From assembly GCA_902573325.1 (NCBI GenBank), contig CACGJH010000008.1, forward strand, positions 24,961-88,960: a stretch of DNA of 64,000 bases, written 5' to 3'. Shown piece after piece: positions 28,735-38,365 of the stretch. Within the stretch, counting starts at the first letter, position 1, and each line of letters starts with the position of its first letter. This stretch comes from an uncultured Alphaproteobacteria bacterium. GTDB lineage: Bacteria; Pseudomonadota; Alphaproteobacteria; HIMB59; GCA-002718135. The notes beneath the pieces were generated by a model that saw only the letters and a program-made list of their open reading frames with translations, was not told the origin of the DNA and searched no databases. The position numbers and the translations under genes are program-made.

Positions 28735-29544
28735 TTATTCCCATACTGCGTGAGGAGGCATTGACATTAATATAGCATCAACATTCCCACCAGTCTCTAG
28801 ACCAAATTTTGTACCTCTATCATATAATAAGTTAAATTCAGCATAGCGACTACGCTTAACTAATTGTATCTTTTTTTCCTCTTCATTCCACTCCTCATCC
28901 TTAAGTGCAATTAAAGTATTTTTGATAAACTGATGAAAATAAGTACCTACGCCTTGGACAAATTCAAAATCTTTTCCCCAATCGCCAGTTTGAAGGTAAT
29001 CAAAAAATATTCCTCCAACACCTCTTGGTTCGTTTCTATGTTTAAGAAAAAAATAGTCATCACACCATTTTTTAAATTTAGGATAATATGATTTATCATA
29101 TTTATTACATAAAACTTCTAAACCACGATGATATTTTTTCTCATCCTCAAATATTACACAAGGTGTAATATCCAAGCCTCCACCAAACCATTCCTGAGTG
29201 GTTTTAATAAATCTTGTATTAAAATGCATAGAAGGAATTTTAGGTGAAACAGGATGTAATACAACACTGATGCCGGTTGCATTATAATTTGGATCTTCTT
29301 TAGCACCCAGAATAGTATCTCTCATATTTTCGTTAAATGTCCCAGAGACGGTAGAAATATTTACTCCACCTTTTTCAATAATATTCCCCTTAATTTTACT
29401 CATTTTACCACCACCATCACCTTTGTGATCCCAGTTACTTATTTCAAATTGATTTTCATCAATGTTTTGAATAGTTTCAACTAAGTTATCTCGTAATTTT
29501 TCAAACCATTCTTTTGCAGTATTAAATTTGGGATCAGCAATCAT
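28735..29544 (-). CDS. hemF: Aerobic coproporphyrinogen III oxidase
   Basis: Oxygen-dependent decarboxylation of coproporphyrinogen III to protoporphyrinogen IX. 269 residues from ATG at 29544, which forms an ATGA overlap with the hemH stop; a TTG three codons earlier is less likely. Motifs include the GGGKMSKIKGNIIEKGGVN segment, VLHPVSPKIPSMHFNTRF, WFGGGLDITPC, RGVGGIFFDYL and RYAEFNLLYDRGTKFGL, all characteristic of HemF. An oxygen-requiring enzyme fits an aerobic surface-water life. Confidence 0.95.
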   Translation of the reverse strand: MIADPKFNTAKEWFEKLRDNLVETIQNIDENQFEISNWDHKGDGGGKMSKIKGNIIEKGGVNISTVSGTFNENMRDTILGAKEDPNYNATGISVVLHPVSPKIPSMHFNTRFIKTTQEWFGGGLDITPCVIFEDEKKYHRGLEVLCNKYDKSYYPKFKKWCDDYFFLKHRNEPRGVGGIFFDYLQTGDWGKDFEFVQGVGTYFHQFIKNTLIALKDEEWNEEEKKIQLVKRSRYAEFNLLYDRGTKFGLETGGNVDAILMSMPPHAVWE

Positions 29545-30566
29545 AATGGCCAACCTTGAGTATGTTTTTTTATCAGATTTACAAAAACGTCTATGTGATC
29601 ATCGTGATCATTCAAGCAAGGTATATAATGATAATTTTCTCCACCTGACTCCATAAAATATTCTTTATTTTCTTCTTCAAGTTCTTCCAGTGTTTCAAGA
29701 CAATCACTACTGAAACCAGGAGATATTATATGTATATTTTTAATCCCTTGTTTTGGTAATTCTTTTAATGTTTCACTTGTATATGGCTTTAACCATTCCT
29801 CTCTTCCAAATCTACTTTGGAAAGTAGTCATTATCTCATCATCGGATAATCCCATATGTTCTTTAACAAGTCTTGTGGTTTTAAGACAAAAGCAATGATA
29901 CGGATCACCATTAGTCAAATACCGTTTTGGTATACCATGATAACTAAAAATAATTTTTTGTGGTTTTGAAGTTTTTTGCCAAAATGACTTTATTGAATTT
30001 GACAATGCTTCAATATAATTTTTTTCTTCAAAGTACTGATTGATAAAACGCATTTCAGGTATCCAACGCCATTTTTGCAATACATTTGTTACTTCATCAA
30101 ATGTACTACCTGTTGTTGCAGCACAATATTGCGGATACATAGGAAGAACTAATAATCTTCTTACTTGTTTTTTTTGAAGTTTTAACAAACCATCTGGAAT
30201 AGATGGATTGCCATAACGCATCCCAACTTCAAAAACTATATTTTCATTTTTTGAAGAAAAAGATGATTGGATTTTATTTAGTTGTCTGTTTGCTATATCT
30301 AAAAGAGGTGAACCCTTATCAGTCCAAATTTGTTTGTATGCTTCTGCTGACTTTGATGGTCTTATTTGTAAAATTACTAGCTTCAATATAATTTGCCATA
30401 GGATTTTAGGTAATTCGATTACTCTAGGGTCTGACAAAAATTGATTAAGATAAACTTTTAGTTCTTTTTTATTTGGAGCATCTGGAGTGCCTAGGTTAGT
30501 AATTAAAACGCCAATTTTTTCTCTACTCCCATGCTCATAATCTTTTTCACCTATATATTTAACCAT
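29541..30566 (-). CDS. hemH: Ferrochelatase
   Basis: Inserts ferrous iron into protoporphyrin IX to make protohaem. The 341-residue protein has the N-terminal GVLITNLGTPDAPNKKEL, YGNPSIPDGL, the catalytic His segment IIFSYHGIPKRYLTNGDPY and the C-terminal PGFSSDCLETLEELEEENKE with the conserved acidic ridge. The gene is 5 bp downstream of hemE and overlaps hemF by 4 bp. Confidence 0.95.
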   Translation of the reverse strand: MVKYIGEKDYEHGSREKIGVLITNLGTPDAPNKKELKVYLNQFLSDPRVIELPKILWQIILKLVILQIRPSKSAEAYKQIWTDKGSPLLDIANRQLNKIQSSFSSKNENIVFEVGMRYGNPSIPDGLLKLQKKQVRRLLVLPMYPQYCAATTGSTFDEVTNVLQKWRWIPEMRFINQYFEEKNYIEALSNSIKSFWQKTSKPQKIIFSYHGIPKRYLTNGDPYHCFCLKTTRLVKEHMGLSDDEIMTTFQSRFGREEWLKPYTSETLKELPKQGIKNIHIISPGFSSDCLETLEELEEENKEYFMESGGENYHYIPCLNDHDDHIDVFVNLIKKHTQGWPL

Positions 30567-30571
30567 ATCTA

Positions 30572-31570
30572 TTAGCTAAATTCTTTTCTGATATTTTCTA
30601 TAAATAAATGAACATTTTTTTCTGGAGTGTTTTTGTTAATTCCATGTCCAAGGCCACAAATCCAGCCATTAAGGTTTTCAATTGATTTCATTTTTTCAAT
30701 AAAATCTTTTAAATCATTAAGAAATGTATCTGTTTCACTTAACATTAATTGTTCATTGAAATTACCTTGAATAAATCCATGTTTTTGATTTTCAAACATA
30801 AATTTAAGATCTATTGTGTGATCATAGCCAAAGCCACCAAAGGGAAAACTGATGATAGAATTTAGATCTGTTAAACTTTTACCTCTTGAATAATAGCCAA
30901 GTTTATTTGGAAAAGAAATTGCAATCTCTTCCAAAAATTTTGAATAAATTTCATAAAAATTTATTTTATCTAAATCATACAAGGAGCTATCAAAAATCAT
31001 GACAAGTTCAACACCTGCATCTAATTGTAATTGAATATTTTTCTTAAGAAGGGGTAGAAGTGTTTTTGAAATAAATTCTAAATTCATTTTAGTGTCGATT
31101 AAATCAGAGTTATTATTTCCAAATGCATATTTTGATAATGTCCAAGGTCCGCCAACAAATCCAATTAAACTTTTATTATTTGGCAATTTCTCTTTTGTTA
31201 TTTTTATAGCTTCAAATTGAAATTGCATATACTCAATGCCGCGATCAATATTACTATAATCATTAATGTTTTCTGAATTTATATAAGAATTAAATTTAGG
31301 TCCTGGGTCAAACTTTAATTCTAAACCAAGTCCCTCCAAGATAAATAAAATATCACTGAATAAAATTGCAATATCATAATCAAACTCTTGTATTGGGCCA
31401 AAAGCGACTTCTGCGGCTAGATCCGGAGTTTTACAAAGTTGTTCAAAAGTATATTTTTCTTTGAGCTTGCGATAATGCGAATGGTACCTACCAGCCTGTC
31501 TCATGAACCAAATGGGTGGTGTTTTTTGAATATTTCTTTTGAGAGCATTTTCGAATAAAATATTTGTCAT
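30572..31570 (-). CDS. hemE: Uroporphyrinogen decarboxylase
   Basis: Decarboxylates uroporphyrinogen III to coproporphyrinogen III. About 332 residues from ATG at 31570 (2 bp after the hemCD stop); a reading from 31600 would overlap hemCD by 28 bp and add ten atypical residues. It has PPIWFMRQAGRYHSHYR (substrate-binding Arg), FSDILFILEGLG, GFVGGPWTLSKYAFG and WICGLGHGINKNTP near the end. Central member of the haem operon. Confidence 0.95.
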   Translation of the reverse strand: MTNILFENALKRNIQKTPPIWFMRQAGRYHSHYRKLKEKYTFEQLCKTPDLAAEVAFGPIQEFDYDIAILFSDILFILEGLGLELKFDPGPKFNSYINSENINDYSNIDRGIEYMQFQFEAIKITKEKLPNNKSLIGFVGGPWTLSKYAFGNNNSDLIDTKMNLEFISKTLLPLLKKNIQLQLDAGVELVMIFDSSLYDLDKINFYEIYSKFLEEIAISFPNKLGYYSRGKSLTDLNSIISFPFGGFGYDHTIDLKFMFENQKHGFIQGNFNEQLMLSETDTFLNDLKDFIEKMKSIENLNGWICGLGHGINKNTPEKNVHLFIENIRKEFS

Positions 31571-31572
31571 TT

Positions 31573-33081
31573 TTAGGCTTTTAGTAATTTTTTCTTCCAA
31601 CTATCATAAGATAGCTCAACAAAAAGATTTTTATCATTACCTAATATTTTACTAATCTCATTGTAAGTATTTCCTGGGCCACAAAAGTGATATTTTTCTA
31701 TAATTTTAGGATATTTATCAATACTCGCCTTAAAAGCTGAACTGCTCATCCAATAAAAGTACTTTTTCTTATCTATATCTATTTCAAAATCAATAGACTC
31801 CAATTGATACGTTTCAATTTTATTTTTTATCGAACTTTCAGGAGATTGAGAATGAGTTAATTTAACCCAAGGATTATTTGTAAGTGAATTAATATCTTTT
31901 TCAAAATCCTCACCAAGACCATCTGAAGTTCCATTAACCCAAATACCTCTTTCAGCTAAATTTTTCCATGTTCTTAAACCACTAGTCCAAATAACATTAT
32001 TTGATTGGATTTTTGACTTATCTGGGATTGAGCTAATTCGTGAAACATAAATACATTTATTTTGTAAATTATTTATATAATCGACATTTTCATTTAATTC
32101 TTTTCTAGAAAATATTTTATAATTTTTTAAATTTTCAGGATAAATTTCATCTTTTGTATTACTAGAAAAACTTATATCTTTTGAATCAATAAAATCCCAG
32201 CTCTCAAAATGATTGCCATTTTCATCTTCACCTCTTTTAGATACAACTAATCCTAATTTATGTGAGATATAAGATACTCCTATTTTTTGGTGACATCCTC
32301 CTCCATAGTTTTTTAAAATATTTCTTTCTTGAATAACATTCGAATAATCTTTGGAAAAATTAATATCATTTAAAATTTCGTTTAGTTTATTATCTTTGAT
32401 TCTTGTTTCAATCGCTAGAGCTCCTTGTCCAGGAGAACATGGGTTTTTTGACAATGGTAAAACAGACCATAGACATTCGTCAATATATTTTTTTAGTGTT
32501 TTTTTTAATTCATTAAATTCAGAATAATTATTTGATAGTAATCTATCAATTGCTGCCTTAGCAACAATGAAACCATCACTATTAGGATCTTCCAAAAATT
32601 TTTTAAATCTAGTGGGTATGTTACCTCTTATATTTTCAAAGCAAACTTCATCAAACTTATATGGAAGATAATTTTCAATAAAATTTTCTAAATTATATTG
32701 TCTTCGAGGTGATGAGCAAAGAATAGTAATTTTCTTACTATCTAATGTCATGTTTTTTTTTAAGAATAATATATCTCGTTTATCAGCGCGTTTTAATGTA
32801 GCAGCAATTTTAGTTTTCTCACCAACTTCAATTGGAAGATCCTTCCAAGAATGAACAATTAAATCACATTTGTTATTTATTAATTCATCTCTTAAATCAT
32901 TAGTAAAAACACCTTCTGTTGGCATTTCAGAAAGAGGAGTTTTTAGATCTTTATCTCCTGAAGTACTTCTTGTTAAAAATTCTATTTCTACAAAAGGATG
33001 TTTTGATTGTAAATAGTCAGAAAATTCACGTGCTTGAATTATTGCCAAATCACTTTTTCTAGATAAAATTCTAATTTTCAT
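31573..33081 (-). CDS. Fused porphobilinogen deaminase and uroporphyrinogen-III synthase (HemC-HemD)
   Basis: Predicted to polymerise four porphobilinogens and then cyclise the product to uroporphyrinogen III in one 502-residue chain. Residues 1-300 are HemC: catalytic Asp81 in IVHSWKDLP, SSPRRQYNLE and the dipyrromethane-cofactor Cys263 in YGGGCHQKIG. Residues about 335-502 look like a divergent HemD: KCIYVSRISSIP at its start, then YFYWMSSSAFKASIDKYPK and KYHFCGPGNTYNEISKIL, matching the HemD pattern of a serine-rich tip followed by (I/C)G-x-T. HemC alone is about 310 residues, so the extra length is real. The HemD half is assigned with less confidence than the HemC half. Confidence 0.82.
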   Translation of the reverse strand: MKIRILSRKSDLAIIQAREFSDYLQSKHPFVEIEFLTRSTSGDKDLKTPLSEMPTEGVFTNDLRDELINNKCDLIVHSWKDLPIEVGEKTKIAATLKRADKRDILFLKKNMTLDSKKITILCSSPRRQYNLENFIENYLPYKFDEVCFENIRGNIPTRFKKFLEDPNSDGFIVAKAAIDRLLSNNYSEFNELKKTLKKYIDECLWSVLPLSKNPCSPGQGALAIETRIKDNKLNEILNDINFSKDYSNVIQERNILKNYGGGCHQKIGVSYISHKLGLVVSKRGEDENGNHFESWDFIDSKDISFSSNTKDEIYPENLKNYKIFSRKELNENVDYINNLQNKCIYVSRISSIPDKSKIQSNNVIWTSGLRTWKNLAERGIWVNGTSDGLGEDFEKDINSLTNNPWVKLTHSQSPESSIKNKIETYQLESIDFEIDIDKKKYFYWMSSSAFKASIDKYPKIIEKYHFCGPGNTYNEISKILGNDKNLFVELSYDSWKKKLLKA

Positions 33082-33123
33082 TACTTATATTTCTATAAAT
33101 AACACTATATTGTAAAATTGGTA

Positions 33124-33687
33124 ATGGTTGAATTTAAAGGTACAAAATCTTCGTGGGGCTTGGTTGCAAAACTTTTTCATTGGTCATTGGCACTTCTTCT
33201 TTTTTGGCAAGTTACAACAGGGATTAGCCTTCATAATATGGAATTTTCTCCTCTTAAAATGGGTTTTATTATTACTCATAAATTTTTTGGCACCTTAGTC
33301 TTTGGTTTAGTTGTACTTAGATTAATGTGGAAATACATATTTAATACTCATCCTAAATATGAAAATATTCCTTTATTTCATAAATTGGTTTCAAATTTAG
33401 TCCATTTTGTACTTTATGGTTTAGTTATTCTTATTCCTATTCAAGGTACCTTTATGACATGGCTTGGAGGAGAAGATGTTCATCTCTTGGGATTAATTAA
33501 AATACCACCTTTAATCGAAGAGAATTTTTTTTTATACCCTCAAGCTCTAGCTATACACTACTACTCAGCACTTATGTTAACAGCTCTTTTTTCACTTCAT
33601 ATTGCAGCGGCGTTGTATCATCGATTTATAATTAAAGATAAATATGGTGTGTGGAGGAGAATGTCTTTTAGTAGAAATAAGGTGTGA
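33124..33687 (+). CDS. Cytochrome b561 family protein
   Basis: Di-haem inner-membrane electron carrier of about 187 residues with four membrane segments. Haem-ligand histidines are visible in AKLFHWSLALLLFW (segment 1), FIITHKFFGTLVFG (segment 2) and LTALFSLHIAAALYHRFI (segment 4). I use ATG at 33124; a TTG two codons earlier is the only alternative. It is divergent from hemCD and followed by hemA, so it may be expressed with the haem it needs. Likely role: quinone oxidation linked to a periplasmic acceptor. Confidence 0.85.
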   Translation: MVEFKGTKSSWGLVAKLFHWSLALLLFWQVTTGISLHNMEFSPLKMGFIITHKFFGTLVFGLVVLRLMWKYIFNTHPKYENIPLFHKLVSNLVHFVLYGLVILIPIQGTFMTWLGGEDVHLLGLIKIPPLIEENFFLYPQALAIHYYSALMLTALFSLHIAAALYHRFIIKDKYGVWRRMSFSRNKV

Positions 33688-33736
33688 CAATTCATTCAAT
33701 TAAACACTTACAATTAAAGATTGGGTAAGATATCTA

Positions 33737-34978
33737 ATGTTTATGCAATACAAAAATTTCTTTAAATCTGAATTAAAAAATTTAAAAGATCAAGGTCTTT
33801 ATAGGGACTTTAGAAACATAGACAGACCTATAAAAAGTTTTCCAAATGCAGATGAAAGTTTCAAAAATAAAGAAAGAGAAGTAGAGGTTTGGTGTTCTAA
33901 TGACTATCTGAACATGAGTCAGCACCCAGAAGTCGTAAATGAAATCGTAAAAACACTACTTGAATATGGATCTGGTTCAGGTGGAACAAGAAATATTTCT
34001 GGTACATCAACCTATCATACTGAACTTGAAAAAAAACTGGCAAATGTTCATAATAAAGAGGCGGCATTAGTTTTTGCTTCTGCTTATACAGCAAACCAAT
34101 CTACTTTATGGACTTTAGGGAAAAAAATTAGAGATATTGAGATATTTTCTGATGAATTAAATCACGCATCTTTAATACAAGGTATTAAGAATAGTGGAGC
34201 TAAGTGTCATATATTTAAACACAATGACATTGATCATTTAGAACAGTTACTAAAAGAGTCAAATGCAGATAATCCTAAGTTAATTGTTTTTGAAAGTTTA
34301 TACTCTATGGAAGGTATAAGATCGCCTATAGTTAAAATTGTAGAATTAGCAAAAAAATATAACTGTATGACATATCTGGATGAAGTTCATTCAGTTGGAC
34401 TTTACGGTGAAGAAGGTAAAGGTATTGCAGTAGAAATGGGAGTTGAAGATAAAATAGATATTATTAATGGAACTTTAGCAAAAGCATATGGTCAAATGGG
34501 AGGTTATATTGCAGCTAGTTCAGAAATAATTGATTACATTAGAAGTTTCGCTCCGGGTTTTATTTTTACAACTTCAATCTGTCCATCAATTGCTGCAGGA
34601 GCAGCTAAAGCAATAGATATTGTTTCTCTGGCAGAACAACTAAGAATAAGAATAAAAGAAAATGCAGCTTTAATAAGAGAAAATTTAGATTCCTTAGCAA
34701 TCCCTTATTTGGATACAAATTCTCATATTGTAGCAGTATTAATTAATGATCCTTTTTTATGCAAAAAAGTGTCTAAAGATTTAATTGATGATCATGGTAT
34801 TTATGCACAACCAATTTTTTATCCGACCGTACCAAAAGGTTTAGAAAGACTAAGAATAACTGTTACCCCAAAACATAGAAAAGAGCATATCGAAAAAATG
34901 ATTAAGGCTCTTGATAAAGTTTGGTCTAAAAATAATTTACCAAGAAAAAAAATTAATAAAGTTACAGCAAATATTTAA
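33737..34978 (+). CDS. hemA: 5-aminolevulinate synthase
   Basis: PLP enzyme that condenses glycine and succinyl-CoA, the first haem step in alphaproteobacteria (Shemin pathway). The 413-residue protein has [54 protein letters not shown] and the PLP-lysine segment [14 protein letters not shown], ending with [14 protein letters not shown] at 33737, or the ATG two codons on, both fit. It overlaps the convergent EamA gene by 4 bp. The ALAS type (rather than glutamyl-tRNA reductase) is direct evidence for an alphaproteobacterial host. Confidence 0.96.
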   Translation: MFMQYKNFFKSELKNLKDQGLYRDFRNIDRPIKSFPNADESFKNKEREVEVWCSNDYLNMSQHPEVVNEIVKTLLEYGSGSGGTRNISGTSTYHTELEKKLANVHNKEAALVFASAYTANQSTLWTLGKKIRDIEIFSDELNHASLIQGIKNSGAKCHIFKHNDIDHLEQLLKESNADNPKLIVFESLYSMEGIRSPIVKIVELAKKYNCMTYLDEVHSVGLYGEEGKGIAVEMGVEDKIDIINGTLAKAYGQMGGYIAASSEIIDYIRSFAPGFIFTTSICPSIAAGAAKAIDIVSLAEQLRIRIKENAALIRENLDSLAIPYLDTNSHIVAVLINDPFLCKKVSKDLIDDHGIYAQPIFYPTVPKGLERLRITVTPKHRKEHIEKMIKALDKVWSKNNLPRKKINKVTANI

Positions 34979-35877
34979 GTTTTAATATTGATATCAATCT
35001 GCCTAGCAGCAAAACCATAATAAACTACAGCTAAAGTTATTATGAAACCTCCAATTATTACAGTTGTACTTGGTACTTCATTAATTCCAAAAATAGGGAG
35101 CCAAACCCACAGAACTCCTCCAACAACTTCCATTAAAGATAAAAGTGCTAGCTCAGCTGAGGGTAAGTATTTTGCTCCAAGACTGTAAAGTATTAAGCCG
35201 GCTGCAACAATTATTCCATGAAGTATACTCAAATAACTATTTATTTCAGGCATCAGAATAAAAGGTTCAAAAGAGAAGCCTAAAATAAAGAACGCAAAAA
35301 TTGTACAAAATATTCCCGCTAAAACAACTGTTGTGAATTTTGGTGTTTCAGGTTTCCATCTTATTGTTACCGTGTATAATGCAAAACCAGTTGCAGAAAT
35401 AAATCCTATTATTGCACCTAAAGCAGTTCCAGAAATACTGTCATTTATAATCATTACGCACACACCTATAAATGCTACAACCATTGCAATTAATGTTGAT
35501 CTTTTTAGTATTTCGCCAAGAACAAAATAACCAACAATGGCTGCAATAAAAGGCATGGCTGCTAACATAAATAATGTTACGGCAGCCGTAGTCATAGTAA
35601 TAGAAAAAATGAACCCAGTAAAAGCTGTTGCTAGAAATAAACCTCCAAGTATAGATGGTATTCTTATTTTGAGAAAATTTTTATAAAAATCAAATCCTTC
35701 CCGAAAAAATAAATATATAAGCAGTATAATTGAAATAGTTAAGCCTCTATAAAATAAATATTGAAAAACATATTGATGACCATCAACCATATATCTAACA
35801 GTCAACGCTCCAAAACTCCAAAAAATTCCAGCAAGAAAAACCACAGTAAATGCATATAGATAAGAATTTTGACTCAT
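34975..35877 (-). CDS. EamA/DMT family transporter
   Basis: 300-residue inner-membrane protein with ten hydrophobic segments in two five-segment EamA repeats. Conserved points are [56 protein letters not shown] stretches and [19 protein letters not shown]. The group usually exports metabolites such as amino acids; the substrate is unknown. It converges on hemA with a 4 bp overlap. Confidence 0.87.
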   Translation of the reverse strand: MSQNSYLYAFTVVFLAGIFWSFGALTVRYMVDGHQYVFQYLFYRGLTISIILLIYLFFREGFDFYKNFLKIRIPSILGGLFLATAFTGFIFSITMTTAAVTLFMLAAMPFIAAIVGYFVLGEILKRSTLIAMVVAFIGVCVMIINDSISGTALGAIIGFISATGFALYTVTIRWKPETPKFTTVVLAGIFCTIFAFFILGFSFEPFILMPEINSYLSILHGIIVAAGLILYSLGAKYLPSAELALLSLMEVVGGVLWVWLPIFGINEVPSTTVIIGGFIITLAVVYYGFAARQIDINIKT

Positions 35878-35923
35878 TGTTTAAAGGTCAAATCATTAAA
35901 TTTGATAAAAGTAAATTAATATT

Positions 35924-36061
35924 TTAATTATTTATTTGAATACCAGTTTCTTTACTTCCTGAGATTTTAAAATTAACTTTATTATCATCATTTTTTTGTA
36001 TTTCAGATACGTCTGACATTTTGCAACTGGCAATAAAAAGAAATAAAATAATTATTGGCAA
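35924..36061 (-). CDS. Candidate 45-residue lipoprotein
   Basis: Short frame starting at TTG (36059-36061), overlapping the end of the pentapeptide gene by about 10 bp. It encodes a hydrophobic signal of some ten residues, then a lipobox FIASC (Cys at residue 13), then a short polar tail rich in Lys, Asn and Asp. The lipobox with hydrophobic leader and same-strand overlap argue that it is real; the non-ATG start and lack of a clear ribosome site argue against. I do not recognise a family. Confidence 0.45.
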   Translation of the reverse strand: MPIIILFLFIASCKMSDVSEIQKNDDNKVNFKISGSKETGIQINN

Positions 36062-36555
36062 CTGCCTATAGAACCAAGAGCACATTTTTTACCATCTATC
36101 CATATAGCATTTGACAAATTTGCTTCATCAAACATTGCGCCTGAAATATTGGCACCGAGTAGATTTGCCTCATATAGATTTGCACCTTTAAAAGTCGCTC
36201 CAAAGAGATTAGATCCCTCAAAATTTACTTTTGCAAGGTTTGCATTATCAAAGTTAGCATTATTACAATTAGCTCCCTGTAAATTTGAAGCATATAAATT
36301 TGAATTACTAAAATTTGAGAAGATAAAATTACCAATAGATAAATTTGAATTATTAAGTTGAGATTTTTCAAAATTAGATAAAGATAAATTAACTCCTGAC
36401 ATTTGAGAATTTGCCAAACCAGTACCAGAAAGATCGAGATTTTCTACAAAATTACAATTGGTCCAATCCACCTCATTTGCTGGTTGATCACTGCATGCAG
36501 CAAATACAGAATATGAGCTAAAGAAACTTAAGACAAATAAAATTAAAAATCTCAT
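36052..36555 (-). CDS. Exported pentapeptide-repeat protein
   Basis: 167 residues: signal peptide MRFLILFVLSFFSSYSVFAA, then a short Cys-containing spacer (CSDQPANEVDWTNC), then pentapeptide repeats of the A(N/D)LxX type from about residue 38 to 150 (for example ANSQMSGVNLSLSNF, ANLYEANLLGANISG). Such repeats fold into a right-handed four-sided helix. The C-terminus has IDGKKCALGSIGSCQ, with cysteines that could pair with those after the signal. Function unknown; export to the periplasm is inferred from the signal peptide. Confidence 0.88.
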   Translation of the reverse strand: MRFLILFVLSFFSSYSVFAACSDQPANEVDWTNCNFVENLDLSGTGLANSQMSGVNLSLSNFEKSQLNNSNLSIGNFIFSNFSNSNLYASNLQGANCNNANFDNANLAKVNFEGSNLFGATFKGANLYEANLLGANISGAMFDEANLSNAIWIDGKKCALGSIGSCQ

Positions 36556-36596
36556 ATTTAATTTTTATGATCAGTTTATGTTAAATTTAAGGCAAA

Positions 36597-38363
36597 TTAG
36601 CGTGAAGTGAGTTTTAATTCAATCCTTCTATTCTGTTGTAGATCACTCTCAGTTTCTCCATTACTGATAGGATAAAACTCTCCATATCCTGCAGATGCTA
36701 ATCTATTTGGTGGAAAACCAAGATCAAGAAGAAGTTTTAAAACTGTATTAGCTCTAGCTGAAGATAATTCCCAGTTAGAAGGATATCTAATTGTTTGTAT
36801 GGGTTTTTTATCAGTGTGTCCTTCTACCATTATAATCCAGTCAATATCTGAAGGAATATCATTAGTAGTCTCTTTTAAAGTAAGGCCAATTTCACTTAAC
36901 TTTTCTTTGCCAGATAGTTGTAAATCTGCTGAAGCAGAATCAAATAATAGCTCTGATTCAAAAATAAATCTATCTCCTACAATTTTAATATCTTTTCTAT
37001 CACCTAAAATAGATTGTAATTTTCCGAAAAACTCAGATCTATATTTTTGGAGCTCAAATACTTTCGATGTAAGGGCTTTGTTTAACTTTTCACCTAGCAC
37101 CTCTATTTCTAAATCTTTAATCAAAGCCTGGCTTTCACTAGCTTCTAAAGCATCATTAAGTAAAGCTATTTCTTTTTGCAAGGTATCAATTTGATTAGAA
37201 AGAATTTCTACCTGTTCTAATGTTTTTGAAGCTTGTATTTCCATATTTTTAATATCTTCAAGTGATGTTTCTTTTTGTGTTTGATTTTCTTGTTCTAATG
37301 AAACAATTTGACTTTGAAGTAACTCAAGTTTTTCTAGTTGTTGTTTTTGTTTATCTTCTGACAAAGAAAGAACGTTATTTAGTTCAGATATTTTTCCTCG
37401 CAAATTAAAAATTGTGCTATCTTTCTGAATTAAATCTTTATTTAATCTTGCTAATTCTTCATTTTTAAACCTAATTGCATCAAGTTGTTCATTAAGTGAT
37501 GCATCTTTTAAACCTAGACTATCATTAATCTCTAAAAGGTCATTCATAAGTTCTTGATATTGAGATATTTGACTTTGTAGTTCTTCATCTCTCAATGATA
37601 GTTCAATGTTAGTCTTTTCTAATTCATCATTTAAACTTAGAAGCTTTTCATTTTTATTTTTAATTGCAAGTAACTGTTCTTCAATTCCTCCCTCCTCTAA
37701 ACCCAGACTTTCGTTAATGGCCATTAAATTTTCATTCTTCTCATTTAATTCTGCTATTGTAGATTTGAGAGATTTTTCACTTTCAAGTAATTTAAAATTA
37801 GCATTATCTAATTCTTGATTAAGTATTTTGAGTTGATCAATTCTTGTTGCAAGTGCTTTATTAATTCGTTCTCCTAGCCCCTCGGTTTCAAGTAAAGTAA
37901 TTTCTTGTCCTTCATAAGTTTCTAATGCATTTGCAACTATTCTCAATTCTTTTAAAAGACTACTAATTTGCTCGGATAAAGCTATTATATTTTGTTCTTG
38001 AACAAATATTTCTGATCGTTTTTTTGCAACATCAGTTTGTAATTGCTCACTTAATAATTGCTCACTTTGTAAATTTAATTCTGTATCTTCAAGTTTTTTC
38101 TCAGTTTCAGAAAGAGTTGAAAGAGCTTCTTCTTTATCTTTAGTTTCAATAACAAGTATTTTAGATAATTCATTTATTTGTGTTCTTAAATCTTGAAGCG
38201 CCTTATCTCGACCAGATATAGCATCACTCAGATATATTTGTGAAACAGTAAAAACCATTAGCACAAATATGATTACTATTAAAAGAGTAGCTAGAACATC
38301 GACAAAACCGGGCCAAATATTTGTTGTATCAGCAAGTCTATTTCTTAAAGACCTAGTAGACAT
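36597..38363 (-). CDS. MotB/OmpA-like protein with long coiled coil
   Basis: 588-residue inner-membrane protein anchored to peptidoglycan. One membrane segment (about residues 20-43) begins PGFVDVLATLL, where Asp22 sits like the proton-carrying Asp of MotB/ExbD. Residues about 50-440 are a long heptad-rich coiled coil with internal near-repeats (EEQLLAIKNKNEKL..., NEQLDAIRFKNEEL...). The C-terminal OmpA domain has IIMVEGHTDKKPI, WELSSARANTVLKLLLDLG and LQQNRRIELKL, for peptidoglycan binding. Its gene lies 2 bp after that of the MotA/TolQ-like partner, so together they probably form an ion-driven force generator. No flagellar genes are present. Confidence 0.85.
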   Translation of the reverse strand: MSTRSLRNRLADTTNIWPGFVDVLATLLIVIIFVLMVFTVSQIYLSDAISGRDKALQDLRTQINELSKILVIETKDKEEALSTLSETEKKLEDTELNLQSEQLLSEQLQTDVAKKRSEIFVQEQNIIALSEQISSLLKELRIVANALETYEGQEITLLETEGLGERINKALATRIDQLKILNQELDNANFKLLESEKSLKSTIAELNEKNENLMAINESLGLEEGGIEEQLLAIKNKNEKLLSLNDELEKTNIELSLRDEELQSQISQYQELMNDLLEINDSLGLKDASLNEQLDAIRFKNEELARLNKDLIQKDSTIFNLRGKISELNNVLSLSEDKQKQQLEKLELLQSQIVSLEQENQTQKETSLEDIKNMEIQASKTLEQVEILSNQIDTLQKEIALLNDALEASESQALIKDLEIEVLGEKLNKALTSKVFELQKYRSEFFGKLQSILGDRKDIKIVGDRFIFESELLFDSASADLQLSGKEKLSEIGLTLKETTNDIPSDIDWIIMVEGHTDKKPIQTIRYPSNWELSSARANTVLKLLLDLGFPPNRLASAGYGEFYPISNGETESDLQQNRRIELKLTSR

Positions 38364-38365
38364 TA

